Shown: positions 23,301-36,270 of the stretch, piece by piece
How positions within the stretch are numbered: position 1 is the stretch's first letter
How the letters are laid out: the number at the start of each line of letters is the position of its first letter
Assembly: GCA_015698045.1 (NCBI GenBank)
Contig: BLAL01000004.1
Span: forward strand, 1,612,001-1,676,000
Direction of reading: 5' to 3'
DNA from: Rhizophagus clarus
Taxonomy: Eukaryota; Glomeromycota; Glomeromycetes; Glomerales; Glomeraceae
DNA: 64,000 bases
Notes under the pieces: generated by a model
Databases searched by the model: none
What the model saw: only the letters and a program-made list of their open reading frames with translations
Told to the model about the DNA's origin: nothing
Program-made: the position numbers and the translations under genes

Positions 23301-26300
23301 AGATTTGGCACTTATCTTGAAAGTTTTTGACCGCGCAAATAGCATTTTTTTAGCTGGAGATATAGCGCAATGTATTGCCAGAGGGTCGTCTTTTCGATTT
23401 CAAGGTATCGCAGATATTTTTTTGCCAATAATTATTATCTTTTCTATTTTCTTAAAAATTATTTTTTCGATAATTTTAATATAGATTTACATGCCTTAAT
23501 GTATAATTGGGAACGCACTCGGGCTAAAACCAACCATAATTATAGTACTACTACAAGCCCCAGACAGTTTGAGTTAGATATTAATTACCGATCCCATAAT
23601 GGGATCCTTCAACTCGCCTCTTCAGTAATTGATCTCATTTGGCGCTTTTTTCCTAATTCCATTGACCGACTATCACGAGAACATAGTAAGGTTGGCGGTC
23701 CGCAACCTATCATCTTTGATGGGTTCCAAAGAGAACATTTTAAAATTTTCTCATCAGATAGCAGAGAAAGCGAGCTTGATGATGTTTGTACTCTTAATGG
23801 CCAAAGGAGTGTCCGTAGCGAAAATCCATTCATTGAATTTGGTGCTGATCAGGTCATTATTGTACGTGATGATAATGCTAAAGAACAATTGAAGAAACTA
23901 ATTAATAAAGCTGGATTGGTAATGACTGTATTTGAAGCTAAGGGTATGGAGTTTAACGATGTACTTTTGTATAATTTCTTTACTGATTCACCTGCATGTC
24001 GAAAGGTATAATAATATACTATTTGTCTTATAGATAGTTAGTTCACTTATTAATTATTTTTTGTCTTAGTGGCGAGTAATTCTTCCCGAAAATTCTGAAG
24101 GCGTTCAGACCTTCTCTCATGAGAAGCACTACATTCTTTCCTCAGAGCTCAAACATCTTTATGTTGCAGTAACCAGGGCTCGGCAGCATATATGGATATG
24201 CGATGAAAATCCTGAATATAGTATGCCAATCAAATTGCACTGGGAAGGTCGTGGGCTAATTAAAGTAACTCAAAGTGTAGACGAAATTATCTCCACTTTG
24301 GCTAAGAAGAGCAGTTCAGATGAGTGGGATCAACAGGGAAAAAATTTCTTTGAACAACGGCAGTATGAGCAGGTAATACCATTTTCGAAATATCAATGTT
24401 ATGTGTGTAATTAGCTATATTATCTAAATAAATCACTTTTTAGGCTATTTTCTGTTTTGAAAAAAGCGGAAATAAAAAGAGCAGAGAACTAGCCAATGCA
24501 TATTATCTTCAGCAGATTGCTAAGGATTCTACAAATGACTCAGATGATGATACTATAAAGTCTAATTTTATTTGTGCTGCTAAAGCCTTCATAAAGTGTT
24601 CCCGGCCCAATCAGGCGGCTTCATGTTATCAAGTAAGATTTTGATTTCCTTTATTCGATATTTACTACATTGAATTGATTTACAGATGCAACAAAATTTA
24701 GGATATTAGTATGTATAAAGAAGCTGGTGATGTATATGTCAAATGGAATATGTTCGAGCTTGCCGCGCGTTGTTATAATAAGGCTAATATGTGGTGTGAA
24801 GCAGGAAAGTATTTTGAAAAAGCAAAGAACTATACTGATGCTGTTGTGGCATATAAAAATGGTAACCGTTATGAAAAAGTAATCGACTTAATGCGAAAGT
24901 AAGTCTATTGATATAGCATTCTAATTTGAAAATCTAAATCATTAACCGTAATGTGACCTAAATTTTCTTAATAAGATATCGACAAAAAATTGATGAGAAA
25001 ATATTTCATCGTATTACCCGTCTTGTCAACATCCACTATCGTCGTACAAATAACAAAGAAATGAGCACGATAGCCCTTTCGATTCTCCCCCAGGACGAGC
25101 AAATTAAACTTCTGAGAGATCATGCACCAGAAGAATTTCTAGAGGTCTGTGAGAAGACTGGTCAGTATCGTGTCGTAGCTGATGATCTACGTTCGCATGG
25201 TGAATTTGAAAAGGCCGCTGATAAGTTTAACTGCTCAAACAATGACGAGGATAAGATTGAGGCATTAAAGTGTCTCTTGCATCTATGCAGAGCAAATGTA
25301 TTGAAGACGATGTTGAACATAATAAATTTAAGTGATTCCCGGGAATTGATGAGTCTCCTTACCAAAGCGAGTAATATTATTCCAAAAATCCAATCATCTT
25401 CTAAGAGGTCCAAGAAATGGGAAGAAATAGCGCAAGAATTTCACTTATACTTAGCTTGTTATAATAAAGATCTTAATAGAGTAAGCAAGTGCATACAATC
25501 TTTCAAGCACCGTGGAGAAATCACTCATGAATTTCGTGCAGTAATTATATGGTTGCATATTATTCCACAATCTGATATTCAGAATATTCAGCCAGAGTAT
25601 TGGAAAAATAGGTTACAATATATATTAAGGCTATGCGATTTAGTCTTTCCTTTTATAACAGATTCACGATACAATGACACTAAAATTATTGAGAACATCT
25701 TTTTTGTAAGCGAAGTAGAGAATTGTCCACAAAAACGTCAAATTTTTTTTGATAACCCACTAGTTCATCTCATAAATGAAATGCACCCAAAAAAAGATGT
25801 AACAGAAAGCACAGATAATCGATATGTTTATGACGTATATACGGTATACTGGACAATTTCAAAATTTCTCGCTTCATATATATATGAGCTCATCTGGGAC
25901 GCTGATCAGAAGGGTAGAAAAATTCCAGAAATAAGTTCTCAAATCTGCTATAATCAACAGTCTTGTTCAAAGCGAAACTGCAAAGATCATCACGTAATTA
26001 CAACACCGTTAATTCTGCATCAACGTATGAAACTTGCATGTCTTCAATACACTGTGATGTTAAAACTGATTGTAATATATCATCGCCGATTACTTAAAGA
26101 AGAGCAAAGCAAAAAAGTTCGTGGTTTACAGAGATTATGGGCTGAAGTCTTGATTCGAAATCACATACGTTATCAACATTCAAGGACAAGTTGCCCGGAG
26201 ATCACTCATATGGTGCTTGCTAAACTTCCTTATCACACACGTAATGGGTTTATCGAACTTGCTCATAAGAGATGGTTACCTGAGTTTGAAAATGCCAGCA

Positions 26301-28007
26301 ACTTTGAAGCCATGCTAAAATGCATATTTATTCTTCAGCAGCTGAGAGACGAATGGAGTATTAATAGTTTCTATTGGGAAATGTCAAAACCAATTCTTTT
26401 ATACCCTAACAATTTACTACCTATTGGATTTGAGTACTTCGATTACTATATGGGATATCCCCGAGCAATTCCGGTTGGAAAGCGACTTTCATTTTTTTTC
26501 TTTTATCTTAAATCTCATCATGTGATCGAAGCAATCTTTAGTATAAAATTATTTATTCAATATGCTATTGATAATACCCAAAGAGTCAAGTTGGTTACAA
26601 TTGATGCCTTTAGTGACCTTGTATCTCTTATGGAATTTGTAACATCTTTGATTTTTGCAATCAGTCCTAGAAATTGTGATTTTTTTCTTTCTCGAGCTTA
26701 TCTAGTTAATTATTTTGATAGATTCACTGCAATACCTCTCATTCCAAATTTTCGACATGCTTACAATAGAGAAAACTATCTGGTAGCAATTATGAATTCT
26801 TTTGAACAAATTAAGCAACTTCTTAACCTGGTTATTTACAAGGAACAAACTTACTTCCCGATTATCCTTCGATTAATACGACTATTAGTTCTTATTGGTC
26901 TGAATGAATCCACTTATGCGCCAAATATCCTTAATCTTTTCAAACACCTGGATCACACAATTTCCTCCAATAAGACAAGAAATTTCGATTATAGATCAAA
27001 CAGGGATCAATCTTTGATCATCTCAAAATACCTAGAACAGAAATCTATGAGACTACTTATGCATGTCCTACATAACGATCTTAGAGAAACAGATTGTGAC
27101 TCCTTGGTCATTGTTTATTACAAATTGGAAGGTATACCGTCAAAATTTTCTGAATGGGAGAAATATGGTATTAAAAAGCTTGCATACAACTCTATCGAGG
27201 AATTTCGCTCTGCTCTTCAGCAGATTAAATCATCAATAAACATTGTTGAAAATGATGGCCCAGAAAATCAATTTTCATCAGGAGGTAATGATCAGAATAT
27301 TAGCCTAATGCCAGACACTTTTGAACAGATCGGACAGATCGAACAGATCGAACAGCATGCAATTTCTGAAGAGGTCAAAGAACCAGCAACAGAAATTCAA
27401 GCATGGTTTCGTCAGATTCATGATTCTCCTAAGGCCCAAGAGGCAGCCAAAAAAATTCAAGTCTGGTTTCGTCGGGTTTATAAACGAGTAAAATCCCGTT
27501 CTGATCAAGACCCAATCCCCGATGAAATTTACAATGATATGATGGTCTTCTGCCGGGCCATCATAAAAGAGAAAGGGGAAAAAGCGGTGAGTAAGTATAA
27601 TATTCTCTTGAGAGGTTGGACAGTAGATGTGATCGTGGAGTTGATTAGGCTGCAAGGCAGAATGGAAGGGACCAGGAATCGATTGAAAAAAACAATCAAT
27701 AACTCTTCGGATACGAATAAGATTGACCGTTGTTTAGAGCTGGAAGATCAGTTAAGGTTTGTAACATTTAATTTAGAATTTTTTACAATGAATTCATTTC
27801 CTTGTCCAAACTCATTGGAATCTGTGATTTAGATACGAACATTACGAGAAAGTCGAGCATGCATTAAAATCATTATCCATAACCGAGAACTCGTCAAAAC
27901 ACAAAAAAGTAAACCTCGAATGGTTAGAAAATGAATTATATCAAGCAGAGGATATTATCGATCAAGTTTGGGAATGGATAAATGAATGCAAGGATGCCGC
28001 GAAATGA
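20375..28007 (+). CDS. TRANK1-like UvrD-family helicase, paralogue A
   Basis: Very large ATPase of superfamily 1. Twelve exons: 20375-21298, 21370-22041, 22120-22231, 22303-22889, 22968-23128, 23205-23404, 23485-24005, 24070-24372, 24444-24632, 24702-24898, 24976-27756, 27833-28007. The sum is 6822 bases, 2273 residues. Residues 1-310 form an unrecognised helical region. Residues about 359-464 may have a RelE/ParE-like fold (inferred from pattern). Helicase motifs are complete: GRSGTGKTT (567-575), DECQD (843-847), GDIAQCIARGSSFRF (motif III, about 866-880), NYRS (919-922), VFEAKGMEFNDV (1034-1045), LYVAVTRA (1089-1096). TPR-like helices follow (about 1224-1289), a Cys-x6-Cys-x4-Cys-x3-His-His cluster (about 1613-1630), two IQ-like motifs (IQAWFRQ and IQVWFRR, about 2095-2130) and a charged C-terminal helix. 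Family: TRANK1-like proteins with a UvrD-like helicase. Its biological role is unknown. Confidence 0.9.
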
Positions 28008-28500
28008 TTTTACAATTTAGCAAGATATAGCATGTTTTTGTGTGTTCTGCATCAGATGATAACCGATGCTATAATTCTATTAATTTATACTGTGATTAAC
28101 TGTAAATAAAATAAATGCATTATTATTGGATAAATGATAAAATCGCAACGTTATCATTATATTTATAATTATGTACTCTTGAATTAATTATCACCGAATT
28201 GTTATAAATAAAGTTTAGGGCAAAGTTTAGGGTCAGGTTTATATCCCCACTTTGTCACAATGTGACACTCTTCTGTAATCAGACATGTAAATTTTTCTTT
28301 CTTTTTACATCTTATCGCTTATTCCGGAAACTTAGAATGTTCTTTCAAAAAAAAACATGCTATTTGTTATTCTTATTACTGTATATTATATACCTATATA
28401 CTGCTTATCTGATGTATAACCTTTTAAAAAATCTCAAAATCTATGCAAATAAAATTTTATGACTTTTGAAAATTTTACTAATATGATTAAGCAAACTTAC
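28008..28500. other. 3' flank of helicase gene A
   Basis: Contains AATAAA-type signals at about 28108 and 28207. No gene is recognised; the short open frame at 28262-28462 looks random. Confidence 0.4.
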
Positions 28501-30369
28501 ATGTGACTTTATATGTATTTTTTGGGATCCTATTTTAGTTGCACTTTGTAAATATCTCTACTTTTTATGTTGCCAATTGAGATTTTTACTATTAATTATA
28601 CATTATATTTTATTATTCTGTTAATTCTTTTGCAAATCAATAAAAATGACTTTATAATCATTAGCATATACATTCTCAAACCTTATATATGAAATATTAA
28701 TTACCAAAAAAAGCTATTTTTATTCAAATATTATTTTGTTAATATAATACTATCAATCTATCATAAACTGGAGATATAAATGCAAATCAATTTAGAAAAA
28801 AATAATGTGAAATATATATGCAAATCTTATATCACATAGCTCTTATTCTTAGCAAGAATTTTACCAATATTATATTGCATATTTCAGTAATCAATTTTAT
28901 ATAATAACTGGTTTATACTACAAGTCTACAATTGCAAACTTGAATTTATTGCTTAAAATATTGCAGATAGCTAAGATATAAAACAATATTTCATTCCATT
29001 TCTATACTATTTATTATGTAAGCAAACACAAAATTATAATTATCAATTCCTCTAAAATTATTTTGGAATTTAAATATAACAATTATACTTTATGATTCAA
29101 CAAACAAAATAAAAAAAAAATTATTAAATTTGGCTGAATATTTACCATAAACTGCTTTTTAAAGTTACTCAATTAATCAAAATTAGCTAACTCATTTTCT
29201 TCTGATGATTTTTTGGACAACTTATAGTTTAATAGACAAATAGCATGTAGTCTGTTGCTAATATACTTTTGATATCTAATTTTTCACATCACAAGGGGGT
29301 ATATCTGCAAATTTTTATATATTACAAACATTTACTTGTTGCACAATAAATGGAAATGTTTTTCCAAAGACTTTTTTCATCCACTGTATTATAGTTTATT
29401 ATAATTTATTTTTGGTTTTTTTTATATCTTTTGTATAAATTAGTATAAATCTTATTTATTAAAATACTTAATAATCCACCTAATTTAATATACCAATTCA
29501 AATATTCAAAAATTAGTATTTTATTAGAATTAATTATTTTTCTTTTTATATGATTGCAAACAATTTAAATTATAGTAAATAATAATTAACATTATAATAT
29601 AAATCCAAAGTTTATTAAAAGAATATCTATAAATTTATTATACTATTTTTTGAATTATATTAAATAATATAATATGAATAATATAATACATTTAAAGAAT
29701 TATTGGTAAATCATAATTTTAATTTAAAAAACAATACTTTTAAAATCTATGAGAAGCAATTTTCTTTTATAAATTAATAATTTTTTTATTATAAAAATTA
29801 GATTAGAATTGAATTTTTTTTAAAATACTATATTATTCAAACTTTTCTTTTATAATTATTTTTATACATATATATCAATTTATAAAATTAATTAAAATTA
29901 AAAAATTTATTTATTTAACAAAAATTATGCTATACAAATTTAAATTAAATTTGTATTACAATATTCAAATAATTTGAATTCATTAAAAGATAAAAAAAAT
30001 TTTAAAAATAACAAAAATAACTACTTTTTTTCTTAATTACTTTTTAATTATTTTTTAATTACTTTTCAATTATTTTTTTATTAATAAATTAAAAAAGTTT
30101 ATAAATATATTATTACCATTTTTAAAATTATATATGCAGTTATATCTAAACAAAAAAAAAAACCTGAAAACTGGATTATAAACCCAAATAAAAACAAAAT
30201 AAAAAATAGATGAATTCAGATAAATATTGATATTCAAATATTCTATTATAAATAAATAACCTATACTATATTGAAAATGATAATAAATGATTATTTTTAA
30301 ATAATAAATAAAAAAAAACAAATTAATATTTTATATATATAAAAAATTAATTTTTTTTTTTTTTTATCT

Positions 30370-31250
30370 TTAATTTTCATAAAATAAAAATATAAATTAT
30401 AAATATAATAAAACTTCAAACCTTTTTTTTTTTAATTTTAAAATAAACATTTATTTTTCATTTTTTAATTTTTAATATTTATTTTAATAATTTACTATTT
30501 AATTTAAAATCCTAAATAGCAAATAAAGATCTTTTAAATTTTAAATAAAGTAATAAAAATGCAAAATCTTTTATAATAATAATTTTTTTAGTAAAAAATA
30601 TCATTTTAATATTTTTAGGGTTATATTTTGTTGTTTATTATATTTTTCTTTTAAAATATATTACAATAAATATAACATGATCTTTAAATTAAAAAAAAAA
30701 TTTTAATATTTTTATATCAAACTTTAATTTAAGTTATAAAATTATAAATATTTCAGCTTTTATATAAATTAACATTATAATTTCATATTTATTTAAAAGA
30801 TAAAAACTTACTTTATTGTAACACATAAAGATCTTTAAAATCAAATTACTAGATAGAAAAATATTCACATTTAAAATTAAAGATTAAAAATAATTATATT
30901 TTATGCATTTACTTAGCAAACAGTGATTTAATCAATAAGATTTTATATTTATTAGATAGGTTTTAATTTTTTCTTTTAAATAAATATAAATTTAACTTTC
31001 TATTTTATATATATGTAAAGTTATTCATAGTTTTGTTACAATAATTTTAATTTGATTTTTTAAATTTTAAAATTATTATATTAAAAAAAATAAAAATCAT
31101 ATGATAATTAATTTTATTTATATTAGATAATGTAAATCTATTATTTTTACATAACTAATATTTTTTATTTATATAAAAATATTAATTTTTTGAATACAAA
31201 AATTTAATTTCAAAAATCAGCTTATATAGCTAAATTTTTAATTAAATTTT
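30370..31250 (+). repeat. Dispersed AT-rich repeat, copy 1
   Basis: Shares a colinear series of words with 56280-56960: a TTTTTTAATTTTTAATATTT block, AAATAAAGTAATAA, CTTTTATAATAATAATTTTTT, AAATAAATATAAATTTA, and AAAATTATTATATTAAAAAA followed by a TATTAGATAAT block. Order and spacing are kept over more than 700 bases, too long and ordered for chance AT-richness. Confidence 0.55.
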
Positions 31251-31579
31251 TTTTTAAAATCAAATTTTTTATATATAAAAATAATCTTTCATAATAAATA
31301 ATTTGTAAAAATATTCTTCATACATATTTTTTAATATAAATCTTTTAATAATATAGGATTAAACTAATTATTAATAAATTTTTTCAAAATATTCATATAA
31401 TATAAAATATTAAATATACTAATAATTATTTAATCTAATTAAATAAAGTAATTATATCAGTAAGTTTTTTAATATTAGGATTTTTAAAGAATTCTAAAAA
31501 ATCTTTTTAAAAAGATTTTTAAATTTATAGGACCTTTAAAGATTTTTTAATAAATTTTAAAGATCTTTAAGAATTTTAT

Positions 31580-31705
31580 TTTTTCTTTTTTTTTTTTTTG
31601 GCATTGATAACACAGAAATCTTTATTGAAAATTAATGGATTACAAAATAATCTATATAATTTAACCTAGAAACTGCTCCTATCCGGAGGATAAACCCCTC
31701 ATGGA
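31580..31705 (-). mobile_element. Short poly(A) retro-insertion with 14-bp target duplication (tail 1)
   Basis: On the minus strand the insert begins CCATGAGGGGTTTATCCTCC, contains AATAAAG, and ends ATCAATGCC followed by a long A run. The direct repeat TTTAAGAATTTTAT flanks it at 31566-31579 and 31706-31719. This is the structure of target-primed reverse transcription, most likely a 5'-truncated LINE 3' end or a SINE. Confidence 0.8.
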
Positions 31706-32253
31706 TTTAAGAATTTTATAAAATGATAGATTATTTAAAAATTTTTAAATAATTTATTTTTTAAAAGGATTTTTTATAAAAAAAAAAATTTATTTATTTA
31801 ATTTATTAATTTATTATATATACTAGATATCTTTACAAATTGTATGATTAAAATTAAGATTAAAATTTAAAAGTTAATCTGATTTTACAAAAAATATGAT
31901 TGAAATTAAAGCTAATCTTAAACTAATCATGATTGAAATTTCATATATAATTTCAATTTTATTTACTAAGTAAAATTAAGAATAAAAATTAATAATTATA
32001 AATTTAATATTTTAATTTCAGTTAAATTTATAATGAATAATTAAATTTTGGCCAATTTAATACTTTAATATAATTAATTTTGTAAAGTAAGATTGAACAT
32101 TAATCTTAATTTCAAGCTAATTTTAATTTTAATTCTAATTTGATCCTAATTATACAATTTGTAAAAACGCCCACCATTTATCATTTATTATTTAATTTAT
32201 ATTAATAAATTTTCAATATAAAAAAAAAATTAACTCTAATTTTAACCTTAACT

Positions 32254-32256
<3 letters not shown>

Positions 32257-32284
<28 letters not shown>

Positions 32285-32394
32285 GGTGTTAAAGCCGTAC
32301 CATCATTTATTAAGCAAGATAGGATTACAACTATAATCACTTCTGACTAGCTATGGGTACTCCCAGTTCTAAAACTGGTCTAATCATCCACCAA
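32257..32394 (-). mobile_element. Short poly(A) retro-insertion with 15-bp target duplication (tail 2)
   Basis: Minus-strand insert beginning GGTGGATGATTAGACCAG, containing TAATAAATGATGG and ending TTTAACACC plus an A run of about 28. The direct repeat TTAACCTTAACTTGA flanks it at 32242-32256 and 32395-32409. Its middle (TGTAATCC followed by an AT stretch and AATAAA) resembles tail 1, so both probably derive from one family. Confidence 0.85.
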
Positions 32395-34082
32395 TTAACC
32401 TTAACTTGAATTTAATTTAAAAAAGCTTTATTTATATAAAATTATGTATTGCATATATTATATAATTAATATTATATTATTAAACAGTTTTATGATCATT
32501 TTTTTTAATAAAAAAAAGTTTAAACTTTGTTTCTTTTTTTTTTTTTTTATTTTTACTACTCTTTTCCTCATTTTATTTTATTTTTTTTTTTATTTTTGGC
32601 TCTTCTTTATTTTTTTCTTTTTCCTTTTCCTTTTTTTTTTTATAAATTTTTTTAATATGTTTTATAATATTTTTTTTATAATATTTTAATGTAAATATAT
32701 ATTTTATATACTTATTAAATTAAATTTTCAAATTATAATAAAAATATTAAAATAGCAAGTAATTTATATATTACATACTGTATTCTAACTTAGAGATAAT
32801 TATATATTATTTTTAAAACTTTTTACAATTATTTATAATTTATATATTGAATTAAATAAAATAGAATTTATTATACAAATATATTATATATATATTTACT
32901 AAATATAAGAAAATAATTGCACAAATAAAAATCTTATTAGACAGCTGAAATTTTATTTATAAAAAGTTCATAATATACTTTATTAAATATTAAAATTTTA
33001 ATATTTTATTTTATAAATATTATTTTCTTAAAACTAGTACGAATATATTTTTTAAAATATTTAAAATTATTATTTCTATTTTTGAATCTATAAATCATTA
33101 TACACATTAAATTTCTTAACATCAGTAATTATAATTAAGCAAAAATTGTATGCATTATTATAAAAAAAACATTTCTTTACAATATATTCAAATAATTTTA
33201 ATGCAATTTGAATCATTGATTATTAAAAAAATAAATGTAAATAATAATATAAAATTAAAATTATTTTCTGTAATGATTTAATTTTTTTTTTTTTATATCT
33301 AATGATTTAAATCACATAAAATTAACTTATTTTCTTAAGAAATATCAATTTTATATATAAAAGAAAAAAATTTGGTTTTAATTTGGACTTTAGTTAATGA
33401 AAAATTAAGTATATAATGTATATATATAATGATTTGATGATCTTAATCTATTCAAATTGAAATTTACCAGATCATTAATTTTCTTAGATTTATAATATTT
33501 TAAAGAATTTTTTTTCTTATATCATTTATAAGAATCTATTGTATACTAATATTTATTATTTTTATGTATTTTTTAGTTTAACCAGTATCATTTAACCAAT
33601 AGTGTTAATTAATTAAAATTTAGGCATCTAATTAATACTAATTATACTTTTTTTATTTATTAAGAGAAAATTAACAAATGTACAAAGAAATTTTTTTTTT
33701 AAATATATTAATTAAAAGGTAAATAATGTGTATTACATTATTTATTTTATAAATAAATGCATTATCCCACTATTTTTTTATTTAATCAATTTTATATTAC
33801 ATTATACAACTATTTTCTTAACATACTGTATATCAAAATATGTAAATTAAACTTTTACTTCTAAAAAAAATCTATTAAAAATATGTAAATTAATAATATA
33901 ACTCACAACCCTGCATTCCACCTCTTTATATATATTTGGGATTCTAAACCATTAAATACAAGTTTAAGCATTATACTTTTCTATTATTTCTTTGCTTTCT
34001 TGCATTTTCAAGAAATTTTATAATAATATACAATTATTCAAAAGTAAAAAATATATTTTTCATAATGGCCTATTAGTAAAAT

Positions 34083-34313
34083 TTGCCAAAAAAAAAATTT
34101 AAAACTATGAACTTATTTTATCCTGAAGCTTCTTTGAATAAGAGAACAGAAACAGTCAAGGTAAAAATTAAATTATATTGGCTGATAAATACTAATGATT
34201 GTTTTTTTTACCAAAAAAAATTTGTTATTAACTGCATTCAAGAACCAATATTCTTTGTAGATGATGAATTAGACCTACAAATTCTATTCAATATTATTTG
34301 GCAAAATCTTTAA
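34083..34313 (+). CDS. Uncharacterised short open frame
   Basis: An open frame of 76 codons without a clear ATG start (the first in-frame ATG is near 34107). It has an ordinary residue mix near its end (acidic DDELDLQ segment) that contrasts with the surrounding AT-only DNA. No similarity is recognised. It could be an exon or relic of a gene that the MITE at 34485-35182 interrupted, but this is speculative. Confidence 0.2.
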   Translation: MPKKKFKTMNLFYPEASLNKRTETVKVKIKLYWLINTNDCFFYQKKFVINCIQEPIFFVDDELDLQILFNIIWQNL

Positions 34314-34484
34314 TTTTCACTCGTCGCTTATATTAAAGTGAAATTTATGATATAACTCATAATTCTATATTGAATACAGTATAAGGAAATTTTATAGTTT
34401 CAGGTAAATTTTTACATTTTTAATAATAACTCATATAAAAATATACATAAATGATATTTAAAGAAATTTGGATGACTTAAAAAC

Positions 34485-35182
34485 TAGAGTTCGGAACCGG
34501 TTGCACTTTTGAAAACCGAATTTAAAACGGATGCAACCGGTTCGATCCTTTTCAAATCGGTTTTTACAAAACCGATTTATGCACCCGGTTTTATATTTAT
34601 TTAATTATCAATTACCGTAATGAATAACAATAAAATAGTTAGCCGCAAGTGAAGTCATGTTTCTGGTTTTCTGATTATATTTAATTATGTATCAACTTTA
34701 TGAAATTATACGGTGATCTATATCCAAACCAGAACTAGAAACTGCATCATAATCAAAATAGTTCTCACATTAGTAGCTATATATAACTTAGGTTTTATAA
34801 ATTTTGCTTATTAAGTAATAAAGTGATATTTTGCTGCGCGAACAATCAGCACTTAAAAACATTCATTCAGTTATTGCGAAAAACAATTATATTTTGTATA
34901 GTATCTTTCTGAAAAAATAATTTAATAAATTTTATTTTATTACTTTTTTTTCTATTAAATAAATATACATATGTTGTAAAATTTACAAATTTGTTAACCT
35001 AATTTTTAAATTTGTATAAAACCGAAATTTTCATTAATATCAAACCGGTTTTGGCACTCGGTTGCACTCGTTTTGAAAAAGCAAACCGGGTTTGTAATAT
35101 AAATCCGGATTAAAATCGAATCATCAAAAAAACGAGTGAAACCGAATTTAAAACTGGATGGTACATCCGGTTCCAAACTCTA
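34485..35182. mobile_element. hAT-like MITE
   Basis: Terminal inverted repeats TAGAGTTCGGAACCGG and TAGAGTTTGGAACCGG (right end read inverted). They are followed in both arms by AAACCGAATTTAAAA-type sequence and further CCGGTTT words in the interior. The TAGAG start fits hAT termini, and the flanks TTAAAAAC/TTAAAACT are an imperfect 8-base duplication. No transposase inside. Confidence 0.65.
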
Positions 35183-35224
35183 TTAAAACTAAAAGTTACA
35201 ATTTCAAATCAAAGTCTGAACTGA

Positions 35225-35480
35225 TATTCATGAAAGCACCGTTAGTCGAGTGTTAGAAAATCTAGTTGCAGATATTTCACCAAAGAAATTAAGTTGCTTT
35301 ATATTGATAAAGAGGAACAAAGATTCTTTATTCGGTTCAAACATTCCCTTTTCAGAAGTTAAGGAAACATCCAACAAGTACTTTAGTACTTATTATATTA
35401 TATATATAAATAAATGGAGAAAAAATATTTTTTTTATTTATGAAACGTTTCTAACGAAACTTTTTTTCTTCTTTTTGTAG
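35225..35480 (+). CDS. Uncharacterised open stretch without ATG
   Basis: A frame open from about 35219 reads through STVSRVLENLVADISPKKLS and beyond with a normal amino acid mix, then degrades into Phe-rich sequence. There is no ATG at its start, so it would be an internal exon or relic. I do not recognise it. Similar in status to the open frame on the other side of the MITE. Confidence 0.2.
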
Positions 35481-36270
35481 AAATACCATTAGACATTTAG
35501 ATACAGCTTGAGGTCAGTATAGAAAGTAGATTTTTTTTAATTAAGAAACGTCTTTAATGAAACGACGAATTACATTTTTACTTAATAATGTTTTTACTAG
35601 TATACATTGTATCTACTTTTTTGGGCTGTGATCTATTTTACAAATAGTCAAGATAAGTTTTTATTAATGTTTACTTATTTAAAGAAATAAATATTATAAA
35701 AAGATTTCTGCCAGCATAATAAATTACAATCTTAATAATTTGTATGTTCTCATCTTTATGTAAATTTCGATGTTTGTTTTATAGTGATGATGCTAGTTCT
35801 TCGGCCGGTCACTTAAGGCACAAGGATTAATTCATAGATTCTCATCCACAAATCATGTAACACAACAAAATAAATTAGTTAATTGTTTGTTTTTCACGTA
35901 TAAAAAAAAAAACGATTATAATGTTTCTACGATTATAATGGAAACAATCTGTTGATTGTTATGATTGTTATACGCGTTATTTGAAAGATATATTTTGTAT
36001 TTATTAACTGAACAGAAATATTTTAAAGATTACAATATCTTGTTTTTTTGTATTATTATTCCAAAAGCTTAACCTTTTATTACGAACTTTATACATTGAT
36101 ATCTACTGTATGTTGATCATCATATGAAATTTGGATCATGTAACCGGTTATTGCGGTGACACTAATGCTGCCACAATCTTTATTTTGTTACTTGAATTAG
36201 AAACAAAAATATATTTTTTCTTAAAACCTCATAAGCATTAAGAAAAAAATAAGATTATTATTTTCACAAG
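35481..36270. other. Intergenic region upstream of helicase gene B
   Basis: No gene seen. Holds CTTAAAACCT at 36220-36229, about 40 bases before the ATG; the same word precedes the ATG of paralogue A. Confidence 0.35.

Larger units (their letters stand above)
28501..34080. repeat. Extremely AT-rich block I
   Basis: About 5.6 kb composed almost only of A and T, with few G/C and no credible gene. Open frames in it are Phe/Ile/Lys runs. The only G/C-containing islands are two short retro-insertions (31580-31705 and 32257-32394). A section at about 30370-31250 recurs, diverged, at about 56280-56960. Confidence 0.7.

Noticed and set aside
32444..32689. Phe-rich frame in AT block I
   Set aside because: A T-run artefact, like 58867-59169.
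28501..34080. AT-rich block considered as mitochondrial insertion or mitochondrial contig
   Set aside because: No mitochondrial genes, tRNAs or rRNA pieces; flanked on both sides by intron-bearing nuclear genes.
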